In this document: one piece after another, positions 15,334 through 22,823 of the stretch
Layout: each line of letters begins with the position of its first letter
Numbering within the stretch: position 1 is the stretch's first letter
NCBI GenBank assembly: GCA_902492275.1
Contig: CABUKW010000024.1
Location: forward strand, 1-27,272
DNA length: 27,272 nt
Direction of reading: 5' to 3'
Source of the DNA: an uncultured Peptococcaceae bacterium
GTDB taxonomy: Bacteria; Bacillota; Peptococcia; Peptococcales; Peptococcaceae
Notes under the pieces: generated by a model
What the model saw: only the letters and a program-made list of their open reading frames with translations
Database searches by the model: none
Told to the model about the DNA's origin: nothing
Program-made: the position numbers and the translations under genes

Positions 15334-16233
15334 ATGCATTACACAGGAACTATCTGGCGGCCGCCTTATGAGGCAGGCTCGCTGCTTATTGAAGTCACTG
15401 CTGGCTGTACCCATCACCGCTGCAAATTTTGTACACTCTACAATGATTTGCCCTTTCCTTTCCGCATGTCGCCTTTAGAAGATATAGAAGCCGATTTACA
15501 GGAAGTCAAGGCACAGCTGGAACGCTGGGGCAGCCAAAACATAAAGCGCATCTATCTGGTAGGCGCCAATCCCTTTGTATTACGTTTTGAACGGCTCAAA
15601 GCCATTGCCGAACTGATTCATACCTACATTCCTGCCTGCCAGACCATCGGCTGCTTTGCCCGTGTTACCGATGTGACCAACAAAACAGACGCACAACTGC
15701 AAGAATTGCGGCAATTGGGCTACACCGGCCTCACCATCGGCGTAGAAACCGGCGACGATACCGCACTGAATTTTATGCACAAAGGCTACCAAGCACAAGA
15801 CATCATCACCCAAACCAAACGGCTGGACCAAGCCCAAATTGCCTACAACTTTTTTTATTTAACCGGCATTGCCGGAAAAAGCCGCGGCTCGGAAAATGCG
15901 AAAAACAGCGCTGCCATCTTCAATCAAACCCATCCCCGGCTAATTGGTTCTTCCATGCTGACCGTTTACCCCAAGTCTGCATTATATCAGGAAATACAAG
16001 CTGGTAACTGGCAAGAGGCAGGCGAGTTGGAAAAGCTGGAAGAACTGGCGGTACTTATCGATCAACTGAACATCCCGGTCTATTATGCGGCCCTTGGCGT
16101 TTCCAACGCCATTCAACTGCAAGGACATTTACCAGAAGATAAAGAATTGCTGTTATCAGCGCTGCATCAGATCTGCCAGCCAGAAAACGAAGCCCAGCTG
16201 CGCCGCTACCGCACTCAGCTTAAACATCTATGA
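15334..16233 (+). CDS. Radical SAM protein, paralogue 1
   Basis: The 299-residue protein starts at MHYTGTIWRPPYEA, after AAAGGAG. Its cluster-binding motif GCTHHRCKFC has CX4CX2C spacing, one residue longer than the usual CX3CX2C, and is close to the N terminus (about residues 24-33). TIGVETGDD and the surrounding (beta/alpha) repeats match the SAM-binding barrel of radical SAM enzymes. No B12, TRAM or SPASM domain and no extra Cys cluster is seen. It is a compact enzyme of unknown reaction. It forms an operon with a paralogue 28 bases downstream. Confidence 0.85.
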   Translation: MHYTGTIWRPPYEAGSLLIEVTAGCTHHRCKFCTLYNDLPFPFRMSPLEDIEADLQEVKAQLERWGSQNIKRIYLVGANPFVLRFERLKAIAELIHTYIPACQTIGCFARVTDVTNKTDAQLQELRQLGYTGLTIGVETGDDTALNFMHKGYQAQDIITQTKRLDQAQIAYNFFYLTGIAGKSRGSENAKNSAAIFNQTHPRLIGSSMLTVYPKSALYQEIQAGNWQEAGELEKLEELAVLIDQLNIPVYYAALGVSNAIQLQGHLPEDKELLLSALHQICQPENEAQLRRYRTQLKHL

Positions 16234-16261
16234 AAAAACTTTGCCAAAAGGAGGATAAGCT

Positions 16262-17143
16262 ATGCATTTTACCGGTCGCACCTGGCGGCCTCCCTACGAA
16301 GCCAGCTCCTGCATCATACAAGCCACCTCCGGCTGCACCTACGGCCGCTGCCGGTTCTGCAATCTGTATCGAAACGAGCCCTTTCGTCTGTCGCCCATAG
16401 AAGAATTTGAAGCCGATTTGGTCGAAATCCAGCACTATCAGCCCCACGCCCGCCGCATTTTCTGGACTGGCGCAAATCCCTTTGCTATGAGCTACGAATA
16501 TCTCAAGCTGCGGGCCTTGACCGTGCGGGACTATCTCATCAAGTGCCAGCACATAGCCATGTTCGCCAGCATTCGCGACATAAAAAGCAAAACGCTGAGA
16601 CAATTGCAAAAATTACGAGCTATGGGCATCAACGGCCTGACCATCGGTACTGAAAGTGGTGATAACGCCACACTGTCGCTAGCAAACAAAGGTTACAACG
16701 CTCAGGATATTTTTACCCAATGCCGCAAATTGGACCAAGCCGGCATTGAATATTATTTGGTTTACATGACAGGACTGGCAGGAAAAGGCCATGGCTACCG
16801 CAATGCCATCAATAGCGCCCGCCTGTTCAGTCAACTCAATCCCTACTTTATTTCTGTCGACTCGCTCACCCTGTTTCCCGACACTGAACTGGCTCAAATG
16901 GCACAAAATGGACAGTTTACGCCCGCTGGTGAACAAGAACGGCTGCAGGAACTGCAAATTTTTATACAGCATTTACAAATCCGCACCCATCTTCTGGCCA
17001 CCACCAAATCCAACTTTTTCCCCTTCACCGCCTACCTGCCGCGGGATAAGGAAAAAGTCATCGGCCAACTACAATGGGTCATCGATCATATCAGCGAAGC
17101 AGAAATGCAAGCCTATCGGCAGGGACTGAAATCGCTGGAGTAA
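16262..17143 (+). CDS. Radical SAM protein, paralogue 2
   Basis: The 293-residue protein is clearly a duplicate of the gene before it: both share WRPPYEA, GCT-x2-RC-x-FC-x-LY, the SP(L/I)E-x2-EADL run, GANPF, TIG(V/T)E(T/S)GD, and KGYQ/NAQDI. The same CX4CX2C cluster motif is present. AAAGGAGG precedes the ATG 28 bases after the first gene. The two have diverged throughout (for example in the region 140-290), which fits two related substrates or a heterodimer rather than a recent duplication. Function is unknown. Confidence 0.85.
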   Translation: MHFTGRTWRPPYEASSCIIQATSGCTYGRCRFCNLYRNEPFRLSPIEEFEADLVEIQHYQPHARRIFWTGANPFAMSYEYLKLRALTVRDYLIKCQHIAMFASIRDIKSKTLRQLQKLRAMGINGLTIGTESGDNATLSLANKGYNAQDIFTQCRKLDQAGIEYYLVYMTGLAGKGHGYRNAINSARLFSQLNPYFISVDSLTLFPDTELAQMAQNGQFTPAGEQERLQELQIFIQHLQIRTHLLATTKSNFFPFTAYLPRDKEKVIGQLQWVIDHISEAEMQAYRQGLKSLE

Positions 17144-17188
17144 TGTTGTCAATGTTAGTGTAGTTTGATTAGGCAAGCAAAACATCAC

Positions 17189-17211
17189 TGGGTAGGCGAA
17201 ACGCCCACCCA
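17189..17211 (+). terminator. Hairpin after the radical SAM pair (weak terminator)
   Basis: TGGGT-A-GGCG and CGCC-C-ACCCA form a stem around AAA about 45 bases after the stop codon. The following sequence (TTCTCAGTCTT) is only loosely T-rich, so termination is uncertain. Confidence 0.4.
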
Positions 17212-17235
17212 TTCTCAGTCTTCCATTCCGCAGGC

Positions 17236-17264
17236 TTGACAGAATAATAAAAATCGCTTATACT
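17236..17264 (+). promoter_or_regulatory. Strong promoter of a short leader or small RNA
   Basis: A consensus TTGACA (17236-17241), exactly 17 bases and TATACT (17259-17264) predict a start near 17271. A terminator lies only about 90 bases later. Confidence 0.85.
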
Positions 17265-17270
17265 ATATAA

Positions 17271-17361
17271 AATGTCAGACTATGTATAGGTTTCTACACA
17301 ATAAGAAAGAGAGTTTATATAGCGGATGTATCGGTAATACGGCCAATATATCCGCTTTTTT
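17271..17361 (+). ncRNA. Short terminated RNA upstream of the LysR-type gene (attenuated leader or sRNA)
   Basis: The predicted transcript of about 91 bases holds a first hairpin, TGTATAG-GTTT-CTACACA (17283-17300, one mismatch). After a purine-rich linker (AATAAGAAAGAGAG) comes a strong terminator. I do not recognise a known riboswitch. It could be an attenuator controlling the LysR-type gene 90 bases downstream, or an independent small RNA. Confidence 0.55.
17321..17361 (+). terminator. Terminator of the short leader RNA
   Basis: AGCGGATGTAT pairs with ATATATCCGCT (one G-T pair), with an extra GG/CC pairing nearer the loop, and is followed by TTTTTT. It lies between a strong promoter and the LysR-type gene. 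Confidence 0.88.
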
Positions 17362-17454
17362 CTGTACAATCCTTTATTTTCTGTCACTGTTAAAAATCTA
17401 TACCTTTTAGTTTATTTTATAATGTGCGAATAGAACAGATTGGCAGGGAACATC

Positions 17455-18354
17455 ATGAAAATTGAACACATGCGTTATATCATGGAGGTATCCAAGTGGA
17501 AGTCTATCAACAAAGCCAGCCAGCACCTTTATATCAACCAGCAGCAGCTCAGCCGCATCATTACCGCTGTTGAGACCGATTTGGAAACAGAGATTTTTTA
17601 CCGCAATACCAAAGGCATCTTTTTAACGCCCCATGGAGAAGAAATTGTCAAAAAATTTGAGCAAATTTTATCCATATACGATAGTATCAAAGCCCAGGAG
17701 GAGCAACCGGACAATGTTACAGGCCGACTGGACATTCTGACAGAAATTAATATCTGGACCAGCTACGCCCGTTTCTACAAAGATTTTGTCAAGGCCTATC
17801 CCAATGTGCAGTGCTTTATCAAAAATATGGCCAGTGAGGAAATTGTTCAAACTCTGTTGCAGCAAGACGGCGTCGGTATTATTTCCAGGGTCATCGGCGA
17901 AAATATCCAAAGCTATGCCATTCCCGACAGCTTAGAATTTTCTCTTATGTCCAAAGAGCATCTTATGGTTTACGGGGCTATCGATAATCCTTACATCAAA
18001 AAATATAAGACCATTTCTATGGCCACGCTATCCGAACTGCCGCTTGTCAACTTCAAGCCTTACGATACCTACCCATCCTTGATGGAGCAGGCGCTGCAAG
18101 CAATGGGGACGGCCAATATCAAATACGAGGCCAGCGATATTAAGGTTTTCCACGAAATTCTGGCAGAAACCGATTGTTTGTTTCTGGCAATCAAAAAGCC
18201 TCCTTATGTGATTGCCGACACGATTGGCGAGATTCCGCTGCGCAATAAAATTTATGTCGAGCACGGCGTTGTCAAAAAGAAGGCCGCCTCTGCCTTATGC
18301 GATATGTTTCTGCGATATTATCAAAATTATTATAAAGGGCTCTACGCCGATTAA
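17455..18354 (+). CDS. LysR-family transcriptional regulator
   Basis: The 299-residue product has an N-terminal winged helix (MKIEHMRYIMEV, SINKASQHLYINQQQLSRIITAVE; about 1-60), a linker helix and a two-lobed effector-binding domain. The usual LysR sequence of the recognition region, S-Q-P-A-L-S, is replaced by N-Q-Q-Q-L-S, but the fold pattern is otherwise clear. The ATG at 17455 follows AGGGAAC; a TTG five codons earlier is less likely. A perfect TATAAT (17418-17423) lies close upstream. The gene converges on minus-strand genes and is the nearest regulator to the permease/phosphodiesterase cluster, but more than 6 kb separates it from their promoter region. Confidence 0.88.
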   Translation: MKIEHMRYIMEVSKWKSINKASQHLYINQQQLSRIITAVETDLETEIFYRNTKGIFLTPHGEEIVKKFEQILSIYDSIKAQEEQPDNVTGRLDILTEINIWTSYARFYKDFVKAYPNVQCFIKNMASEEIVQTLLQQDGVGIISRVIGENIQSYAIPDSLEFSLMSKEHLMVYGAIDNPYIKKYKTISMATLSELPLVNFKPYDTYPSLMEQALQAMGTANIKYEASDIKVFHEILAETDCLFLAIKKPPYVIADTIGEIPLRNKIYVEHGVVKKKAASALCDMFLRYYQNYYKGLYAD

Positions 18355-18374
18355 ACCGCTGGCCCTCTAACCAT

Positions 18375-19307
18375 TTAAGCATGCCGCTGTAAATTCCACA
18401 ACGCGTTGTAATAGGCAACTGCCTGGCTGGCCGCTTTGCTGCCGGTCAGTTTTTCTGTTGCCTGCTTGATCGCCGACTGGGCAATCACACCTGGACAATG
18501 CCGGATTGCCTGCAGCATCTGAAAATAGGCTGCATCCTGCCCCTGCAGCAGCCGAATGGCGCCTAACTGACTGAACTGCTGAAACCAGTAGGTTTTCTGC
18601 ATGATAGGGCCAACCAACAGCCCCTGCAATAATTTTTCCTGTCTCTGGCGCACCGCGGTCATCCTCTGGGCATCCAGCATACAGTTTCTGCTGCCATCTG
18701 GCCTTTGATAAACAAAACCATAAAAGGTACGCTTCAGGTTATCGGCTACCACCGGATCATCAGCCATTTGCTGCCGGATTGCATTGTGCCATTGCAGCAA
18801 TTGCCGATAGCTGCCGCCAGATAGTACCTTGGCTTCATAGGCCATCCAAGCTGCCCCTAAAAATAATTGCAGTTCCGTGTCATTAAAATGACCGTCAATT
18901 TGCTCCTGATAACTTTGTAAAACCGACAGCGCTTCATCATTGGCTTCTATTTGAAAGAGGGGCTGCATCAACGCAAAATAACCGCTGCCTTCATATTCCC
19001 GCTTTAATTGCTTCAGCAAAGCATACTTGGTTTCCTGCAAAAGCTGTTCCTTCATACCAGCTGGCACCTTGGTGCGCCGCGATTGCTGCACAATGGGCGT
19101 AAAATATCGTTCCTCCAGACGTTTTTGCTGCATGTACGCATATAATTTTTCTTCATCGCTGGTAGCGCGATAATAAATCCTGCCATCCTGCTCCTGCACA
19201 GCGCTGCCATACACATCAAACTGCACGTCAAAGCGGCCCAGCGCTGCCATGCGGCTCACATCAGCAGCACAGCGCATATCCCGATTTTCACAGCTTTCAT
19301 AGCCCAT
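18375..19307 (-). CDS. Hypothetical protein of unknown family, last gene of a three-gene set
   Basis: I do not recognise this 310-residue protein. It is soluble, Gln- and Ala-rich and mostly helical by eye, without signal peptide, membrane helix or nucleotide-binding motif. Two Cys lie in the N-terminal segment (SCENRDMRC, residues 5-13) and two more are scattered later. Its length and helical repeats are compatible with a scaffold or an enzyme of a new family. The ATG overlaps the end of the upstream ABC ATPase gene by 11 bases, with GAAGGA just before it, so the two are co-translated. Co-occurrence with that ATPase in other genomes would be the best clue to its role. Confidence 0.7.
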   Translation of the reverse strand: MGYESCENRDMRCAADVSRMAALGRFDVQFDVYGSAVQEQDGRIYYRATSDEEKLYAYMQQKRLEERYFTPIVQQSRRTKVPAGMKEQLLQETKYALLKQLKREYEGSGYFALMQPLFQIEANDEALSVLQSYQEQIDGHFNDTELQLFLGAAWMAYEAKVLSGGSYRQLLQWHNAIRQQMADDPVVADNLKRTFYGFVYQRPDGSRNCMLDAQRMTAVRQRQEKLLQGLLVGPIMQKTYWFQQFSQLGAIRLLQGQDAAYFQMLQAIRHCPGVIAQSAIKQATEKLTGSKAASQAVAYYNALWNLQRHA

Positions 19308-20136
19308 GTTCCTTCACCTGCTTTCCATAGCACAGCTGCCATAACTGAGACGGTGCCTGCGCTGTCATCCCAATGGTTCCATCCTCTGCCCTTCGCACTA
19401 TAATGGATTCATTCATCAAAGCGGAAAGATTTTGGCTGGTCAACACCGTAGCGGTATCGCCTTGGGCAAAAACCCGTCCATTTTTCAGCAGCAACGTCTT
19501 ATTCATAAAAGGCTGAATTTCTTCCGGATAGTGAGTCACATACAAAATTGTCACGCCACCCTTTTCCGCCAACGTCCGCACTGTGTTCATCATGTGGGTT
19601 CTGGCATATACATCAAGGCCCGTGCCCGGTTCATCCAGCACCAAAATTTCCGGCCTTGTCATCAAAGCGCGGGCAATCAGCACATTTTGCCGTTCTCCCT
19701 TACTCATCAGACCAAAGGGCTGATACATCTTTTCCCCCATGCGCAGCTCCCGCAGCAGTGCTTTGGCATAGCGCACGTCGCAATCCTGTATGGTACTGTC
19801 TACATTGAAGGTTCCTGTTAAACCCGACAGCACAATTTGCAACCCGTCCTCCTGTTTATAATATCTGTCAAAAAAAGAGCTACTGACCCATCCCACCTTC
19901 CGGCGCAACTCGTAGATATGGGCGCTGTCATAATGCTGTCCCAGCACTTCTAATTGGCCCGACGTGGCCGATTTAAAACCGGCGATGGTGCTTAACAGCG
20001 TTGTCTTGCCGCTGCCATTCATACCAAAAATCAACCAATGCTCGCCTGCCGTGACCTCCCAATTGATGTGGTTCAACAAATAGCGCTTCCCCGATTTACA
20101 GCAAAGCTCCTTCGCCCGTAAGACTGTCTGCATCAT
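19297..20136 (-). CDS. ABC-type ATPase without a permease partner (YlmA/ModF-like)
   Basis: The 279-residue ATPase has Walker A GMNGSGKT at residues 38-45, a Q-loop region VGWVSSSF, a divergent signature LMSKGERQN (normally LSGGQ), Walker B LVLDEPGTGLD and the H-loop VTHYPEE. No transmembrane gene adjoins it. Its best fit by eye is the soluble YlmA/ModF-like branch, whose function is poorly known. The start overlaps the stop codon of the zinc-ribbon gene upstream by 4 bases (ATGA, 20133-20136), and its end overlaps the next gene, so three proteins are translated as a coupled set. Confidence 0.85.
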   Translation of the reverse strand: MMQTVLRAKELCCKSGKRYLLNHINWEVTAGEHWLIFGMNGSGKTTLLSTIAGFKSATSGQLEVLGQHYDSAHIYELRRKVGWVSSSFFDRYYKQEDGLQIVLSGLTGTFNVDSTIQDCDVRYAKALLRELRMGEKMYQPFGLMSKGERQNVLIARALMTRPEILVLDEPGTGLDVYARTHMMNTVRTLAEKGGVTILYVTHYPEEIQPFMNKTLLLKNGRVFAQGDTATVLTSQNLSALMNESIIVRRAEDGTIGMTAQAPSQLWQLCYGKQVKEHGL

Positions 20137-20582
20137 GGCGTCACCCTTTCCGGCAGTTCATCCTCCAAAGCAAGCTCTTCGCTGGATAAAACCAAACACT
20201 CTGTCCAGTCCGACTGTTTCATCTGCAAGGGCACCTGAAAACCCTCCTGATTTAACAGACCCAGATTTCTGCAGCCCCAGGATAAAATCTCGCTGACTTT
20301 GGCAATATTCATCTGCCGTTTCTTTTCATTGGCGTCCAGCCCTTCATAACAATCAAATTCCAGATTATCAACAAAATTACGGGCACTGATATAGATTTCC
20401 GGCTCTACGCCAAACTCTATCCGGTCGCAGTTGTCACAATAAATTTCTACCCGCACATCCTCCACATCATGAAAAATGATACGCCGCAGGCTCAACGGTC
20501 CACCACAATATTTGCAAACACAGCGCTGTGTTCGTTTTTTCAGCGTTTCTATGCGTCCTTCTGCACAATACAAAGCATTCAT
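20133..20582 (-). CDS. Small zinc-ribbon protein of unknown function
   Basis: The 149-residue protein carries CKYCGG and CDNCDR (about residues 23-57), a four-Cys zinc ribbon with about 30 residues between the pairs. The rest is acidic and has no membrane segment. The ATG (MNALYCAEGR) follows GGAGTGAAG; an in-frame extension of 16 residues upstream crosses a hairpin and lacks a ribosome site. It overlaps the next gene by 4 bases, which ties it to the orphan ABC ATPase. A role as an adaptor, nucleic-acid binder or chaperone component is possible but not shown by the sequence. Confidence 0.75.
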   Translation of the reverse strand: MNALYCAEGRIETLKKRTQRCVCKYCGGPLSLRRIIFHDVEDVRVEIYCDNCDRIEFGVEPEIYISARNFVDNLEFDCYEGLDANEKKRQMNIAKVSEILSWGCRNLGLLNQEGFQVPLQMKQSDWTECLVLSSEELALEDELPERVTP

Positions 20583-20610
20583 AGTCTTCACTCCATTCAA
20601 AAGGATAGCG

Positions 20611-20642
20611 AAACATCCTGCTTTTACCAAAGCAGGACGTTT
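20611..20642. repeat. Long perfect-arm hairpin between the phosphodiesterase and zinc-ribbon genes
   Basis: AAACATCCTGCTTT and AAAGCAGGACGTTT pair over 14 positions (one G-T in RNA) around a 4-base loop. No T tract follows on either strand, so it is not a normal terminator. It may separate expression of the phosphodiesterase from the downstream coupled set by processing or stabilisation, or be a binding site. Confidence 0.6.
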
Positions 20643-20660
20643 CCGTTTCTGTTGCCGATA

Positions 20661-22664
20661 CTATTCTAAAATCTGATAAACTGGCGCCCCTTCGCACTGA
20701 TTCGGCATCCGCACGCCCAGCAGCACCGCCGCAGTCGGTGTTACATCCATGTGTCTGACAATACGGTCTGTCAAGAAGTTTTCCTTAATGCCAGGGCCTG
20801 CTGCCATAAATACAGAACGTACCGAGGTGCCGCAAGCGCCGTCAATGGTGGAGAAGCTGTCGGCGTGGTCGGCAGTATAGCCTTCTGCAATATAGAAGAT
20901 AATATCGCCGCTGTCCGGTCCGCCTTCTCCCAACAGAGCCGCGTCTCTGTTACGCAGCGCCAGTGCTACAATACGATGACCAGTCTTTTCATCTCGCAGA
21001 CCATACAAATCAGTCATAATTTTTTCTTCTAATTCATATTTGTCCTCCTGTTCCACAATACCGTGTGGATCTCTGCCCTTCAGATTGATGAAGATGTGGC
21101 AATAGGAAGCTGTGTGGGCAGTGGTCTTGCTCCAGTCGATTTCCGGCAAATCATTGCCGTTTTCATCCTTTTTCAGCACGGTGTAGCCCAGCTTCCGCAT
21201 ATCGTAAGCATTTACCCCGCCGGTATTCAGACGATAGGTGGATGGTTCATGTTCTGGTGTGGTCTGACCATGGTCAGAAACAATCAGAATGGTCCAGCCT
21301 TCATCTAACAGCTCTAAAAATTCACCAATGTAATTATCTGTTTGGATATAAACCTGTTTGAACAGTTCTTGGCATACTTCCGGTCCCAGCTTACCGCCTT
21401 TTTTCAGGTTGGATACCAGCACATGACCTTGCAGGTCTACGTTATGGAAGTGGGAGAAAATCACATCAAAGCCCTGTTCCCGCGCCATATATTTGATACC
21501 GTCAGCATTCCATTTCGCAGCGTGATCCCAGCTGGCTCGCATACATTTAGAAACCAGTGTTTCATCAAAGCCGCCGCCTAAGCTGACCGGCTGCGGATAG
21601 CCTACATTTTCCACCACTGTTTGCCGCAGACTCTTTGGCGACCATACAGTATCATCATGGAAGTCCATAGCCGCCGATACCCACATGCGCAGATGGCTGC
21701 CGTCTTCGGCAATTTCCAGCAAACGCATACTGCGATTGGCCTGCACCCGTTCTTCATGACGGATGGCTTCATCTACTACGTCCTGCACATAAACGTCTTT
21801 TTCCAGCACAACGATTGGTTCTGTTGCCTTTTTATTTTTATAGATAGCTACGCGGTCATATTTACCGTCTTCATTTTTCAGAATCAGGAATGGACGGCGA
21901 ATATAGCCGTCGGCTAACAGCATCGTACCTTCCAAAGCGTCTGCTGGCGCATCTACCCAGCCAGTAGCCGGTTTAATAGGAGAGCTTACCATATTCATCG
22001 GCGTTTCATCCAGATTTTGAATATTTTCTTCTACCGTAGTAGTCACACGCTGGCTCTTTTTGACAGTCAGACGGTTGGCCATTTTATTCAAGTCAACGGC
22101 ATCACTCTTTTCTTCCGCTTCCATCCCTGTGATAAAGCATGGCACTTCCTTATCGCTGGCAGCATCGTGACGGAACGAAGCGGTTTCTACTTTTGGACTA
22201 GCCAGCAGCAGAAATTCCTGGTCTACCTGGGCAGTCCCTACATTGATACCGCCAGGCTGCGTTCCGTCGATGACATATAAATTTTCACTGTCGGAACTTG
22301 GTGGCCACGCAGAACCTGGCCAATGCCATACCAGCGTTTTCAACCCTGCTTCAGCCGTTACGTTCCATAGCTGTTCAGCGCGGCAGTTGGTGGAATCGAA
22401 ATTGTATTCCAAAATATCATGCTGTTCATTATGGCGATAATAGCCGGTAATGCCATGCACACGGGCTGTAGCGCCGGTGGCCAGCGTAGTCCACATTGGC
22501 GGCGTAACGGTCGGCTGACCGCCGATCATTTCATAATCATATTGGGCAGCGCCCCGTTCCAAAAATTTCTTTGTATTGGGCATAAATCCTTCTTCCACAT
22601 AACGTTTGGTCAATCTTGGGTCCAACCCGTCAATCCCTAAAATCAATACTTTTTTCTTATCCAT
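20661..22664 (-). CDS. Alkaline-phosphatase-superfamily phosphodiesterase/nucleotide pyrophosphatase, cytoplasmic
   Basis: The 667-residue protein belongs to the type I phosphodiesterase/nucleotide pyrophosphatase branch. Landmarks are ILGIDGLD (metal-binding D12), QPTVTPPMWTTLATG (candidate nucleophile T54), SHFHNVDLQGH, VSDHGQT and a C-terminal DHADSFSTIDG segment, which together supply the usual two-metal site. No signal peptide or membrane helix is present, so it acts in the cytoplasm. A middle insert of about 200 residues (roughly 165-350) makes it longer than minimal family members. GGAGGAAG precedes the ATG. It follows a DASS-type permease by 159 bases on the same strand, which suggests it works on an imported anion or a phosphoryl/phosphonate compound. 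The true substrate is unknown. Confidence 0.85.
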   Translation of the reverse strand: MDKKKVLILGIDGLDPRLTKRYVEEGFMPNTKKFLERGAAQYDYEMIGGQPTVTPPMWTTLATGATARVHGITGYYRHNEQHDILEYNFDSTNCRAEQLWNVTAEAGLKTLVWHWPGSAWPPSSDSENLYVIDGTQPGGINVGTAQVDQEFLLLASPKVETASFRHDAASDKEVPCFITGMEAEEKSDAVDLNKMANRLTVKKSQRVTTTVEENIQNLDETPMNMVSSPIKPATGWVDAPADALEGTMLLADGYIRRPFLILKNEDGKYDRVAIYKNKKATEPIVVLEKDVYVQDVVDEAIRHEERVQANRSMRLLEIAEDGSHLRMWVSAAMDFHDDTVWSPKSLRQTVVENVGYPQPVSLGGGFDETLVSKCMRASWDHAAKWNADGIKYMAREQGFDVIFSHFHNVDLQGHVLVSNLKKGGKLGPEVCQELFKQVYIQTDNYIGEFLELLDEGWTILIVSDHGQTTPEHEPSTYRLNTGGVNAYDMRKLGYTVLKKDENGNDLPEIDWSKTTAHTASYCHIFINLKGRDPHGIVEQEDKYELEEKIMTDLYGLRDEKTGHRIVALALRNRDAALLGEGGPDSGDIIFYIAEGYTADHADSFSTIDGACGTSVRSVFMAAGPGIKENFLTDRIVRHMDVTPTAAVLLGVRMPNQCEGAPVYQILE

Positions 22665-22823
22665 GTTTCTTCCTCCTCAAATAAGTTTAGCTATTACTAA
22701 GACTGCCGCAGAAAAGAATGCTTTCATTGAAAGACCATCGGCTCCACGCCGTTTTATCCAGCATGACAACAGACTTTCCCAGGCAGTCTGATTCACAACA
22801 GATATTCCATGCTCTGTTACATT

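Noticed and set aside
20467..20697. Minus-strand open frame overlapping the zinc-ribbon start
   Set aside because: It is in another frame of the zinc-ribbon gene and crosses the hairpin at 20611-20642; no ribosome site supports it.
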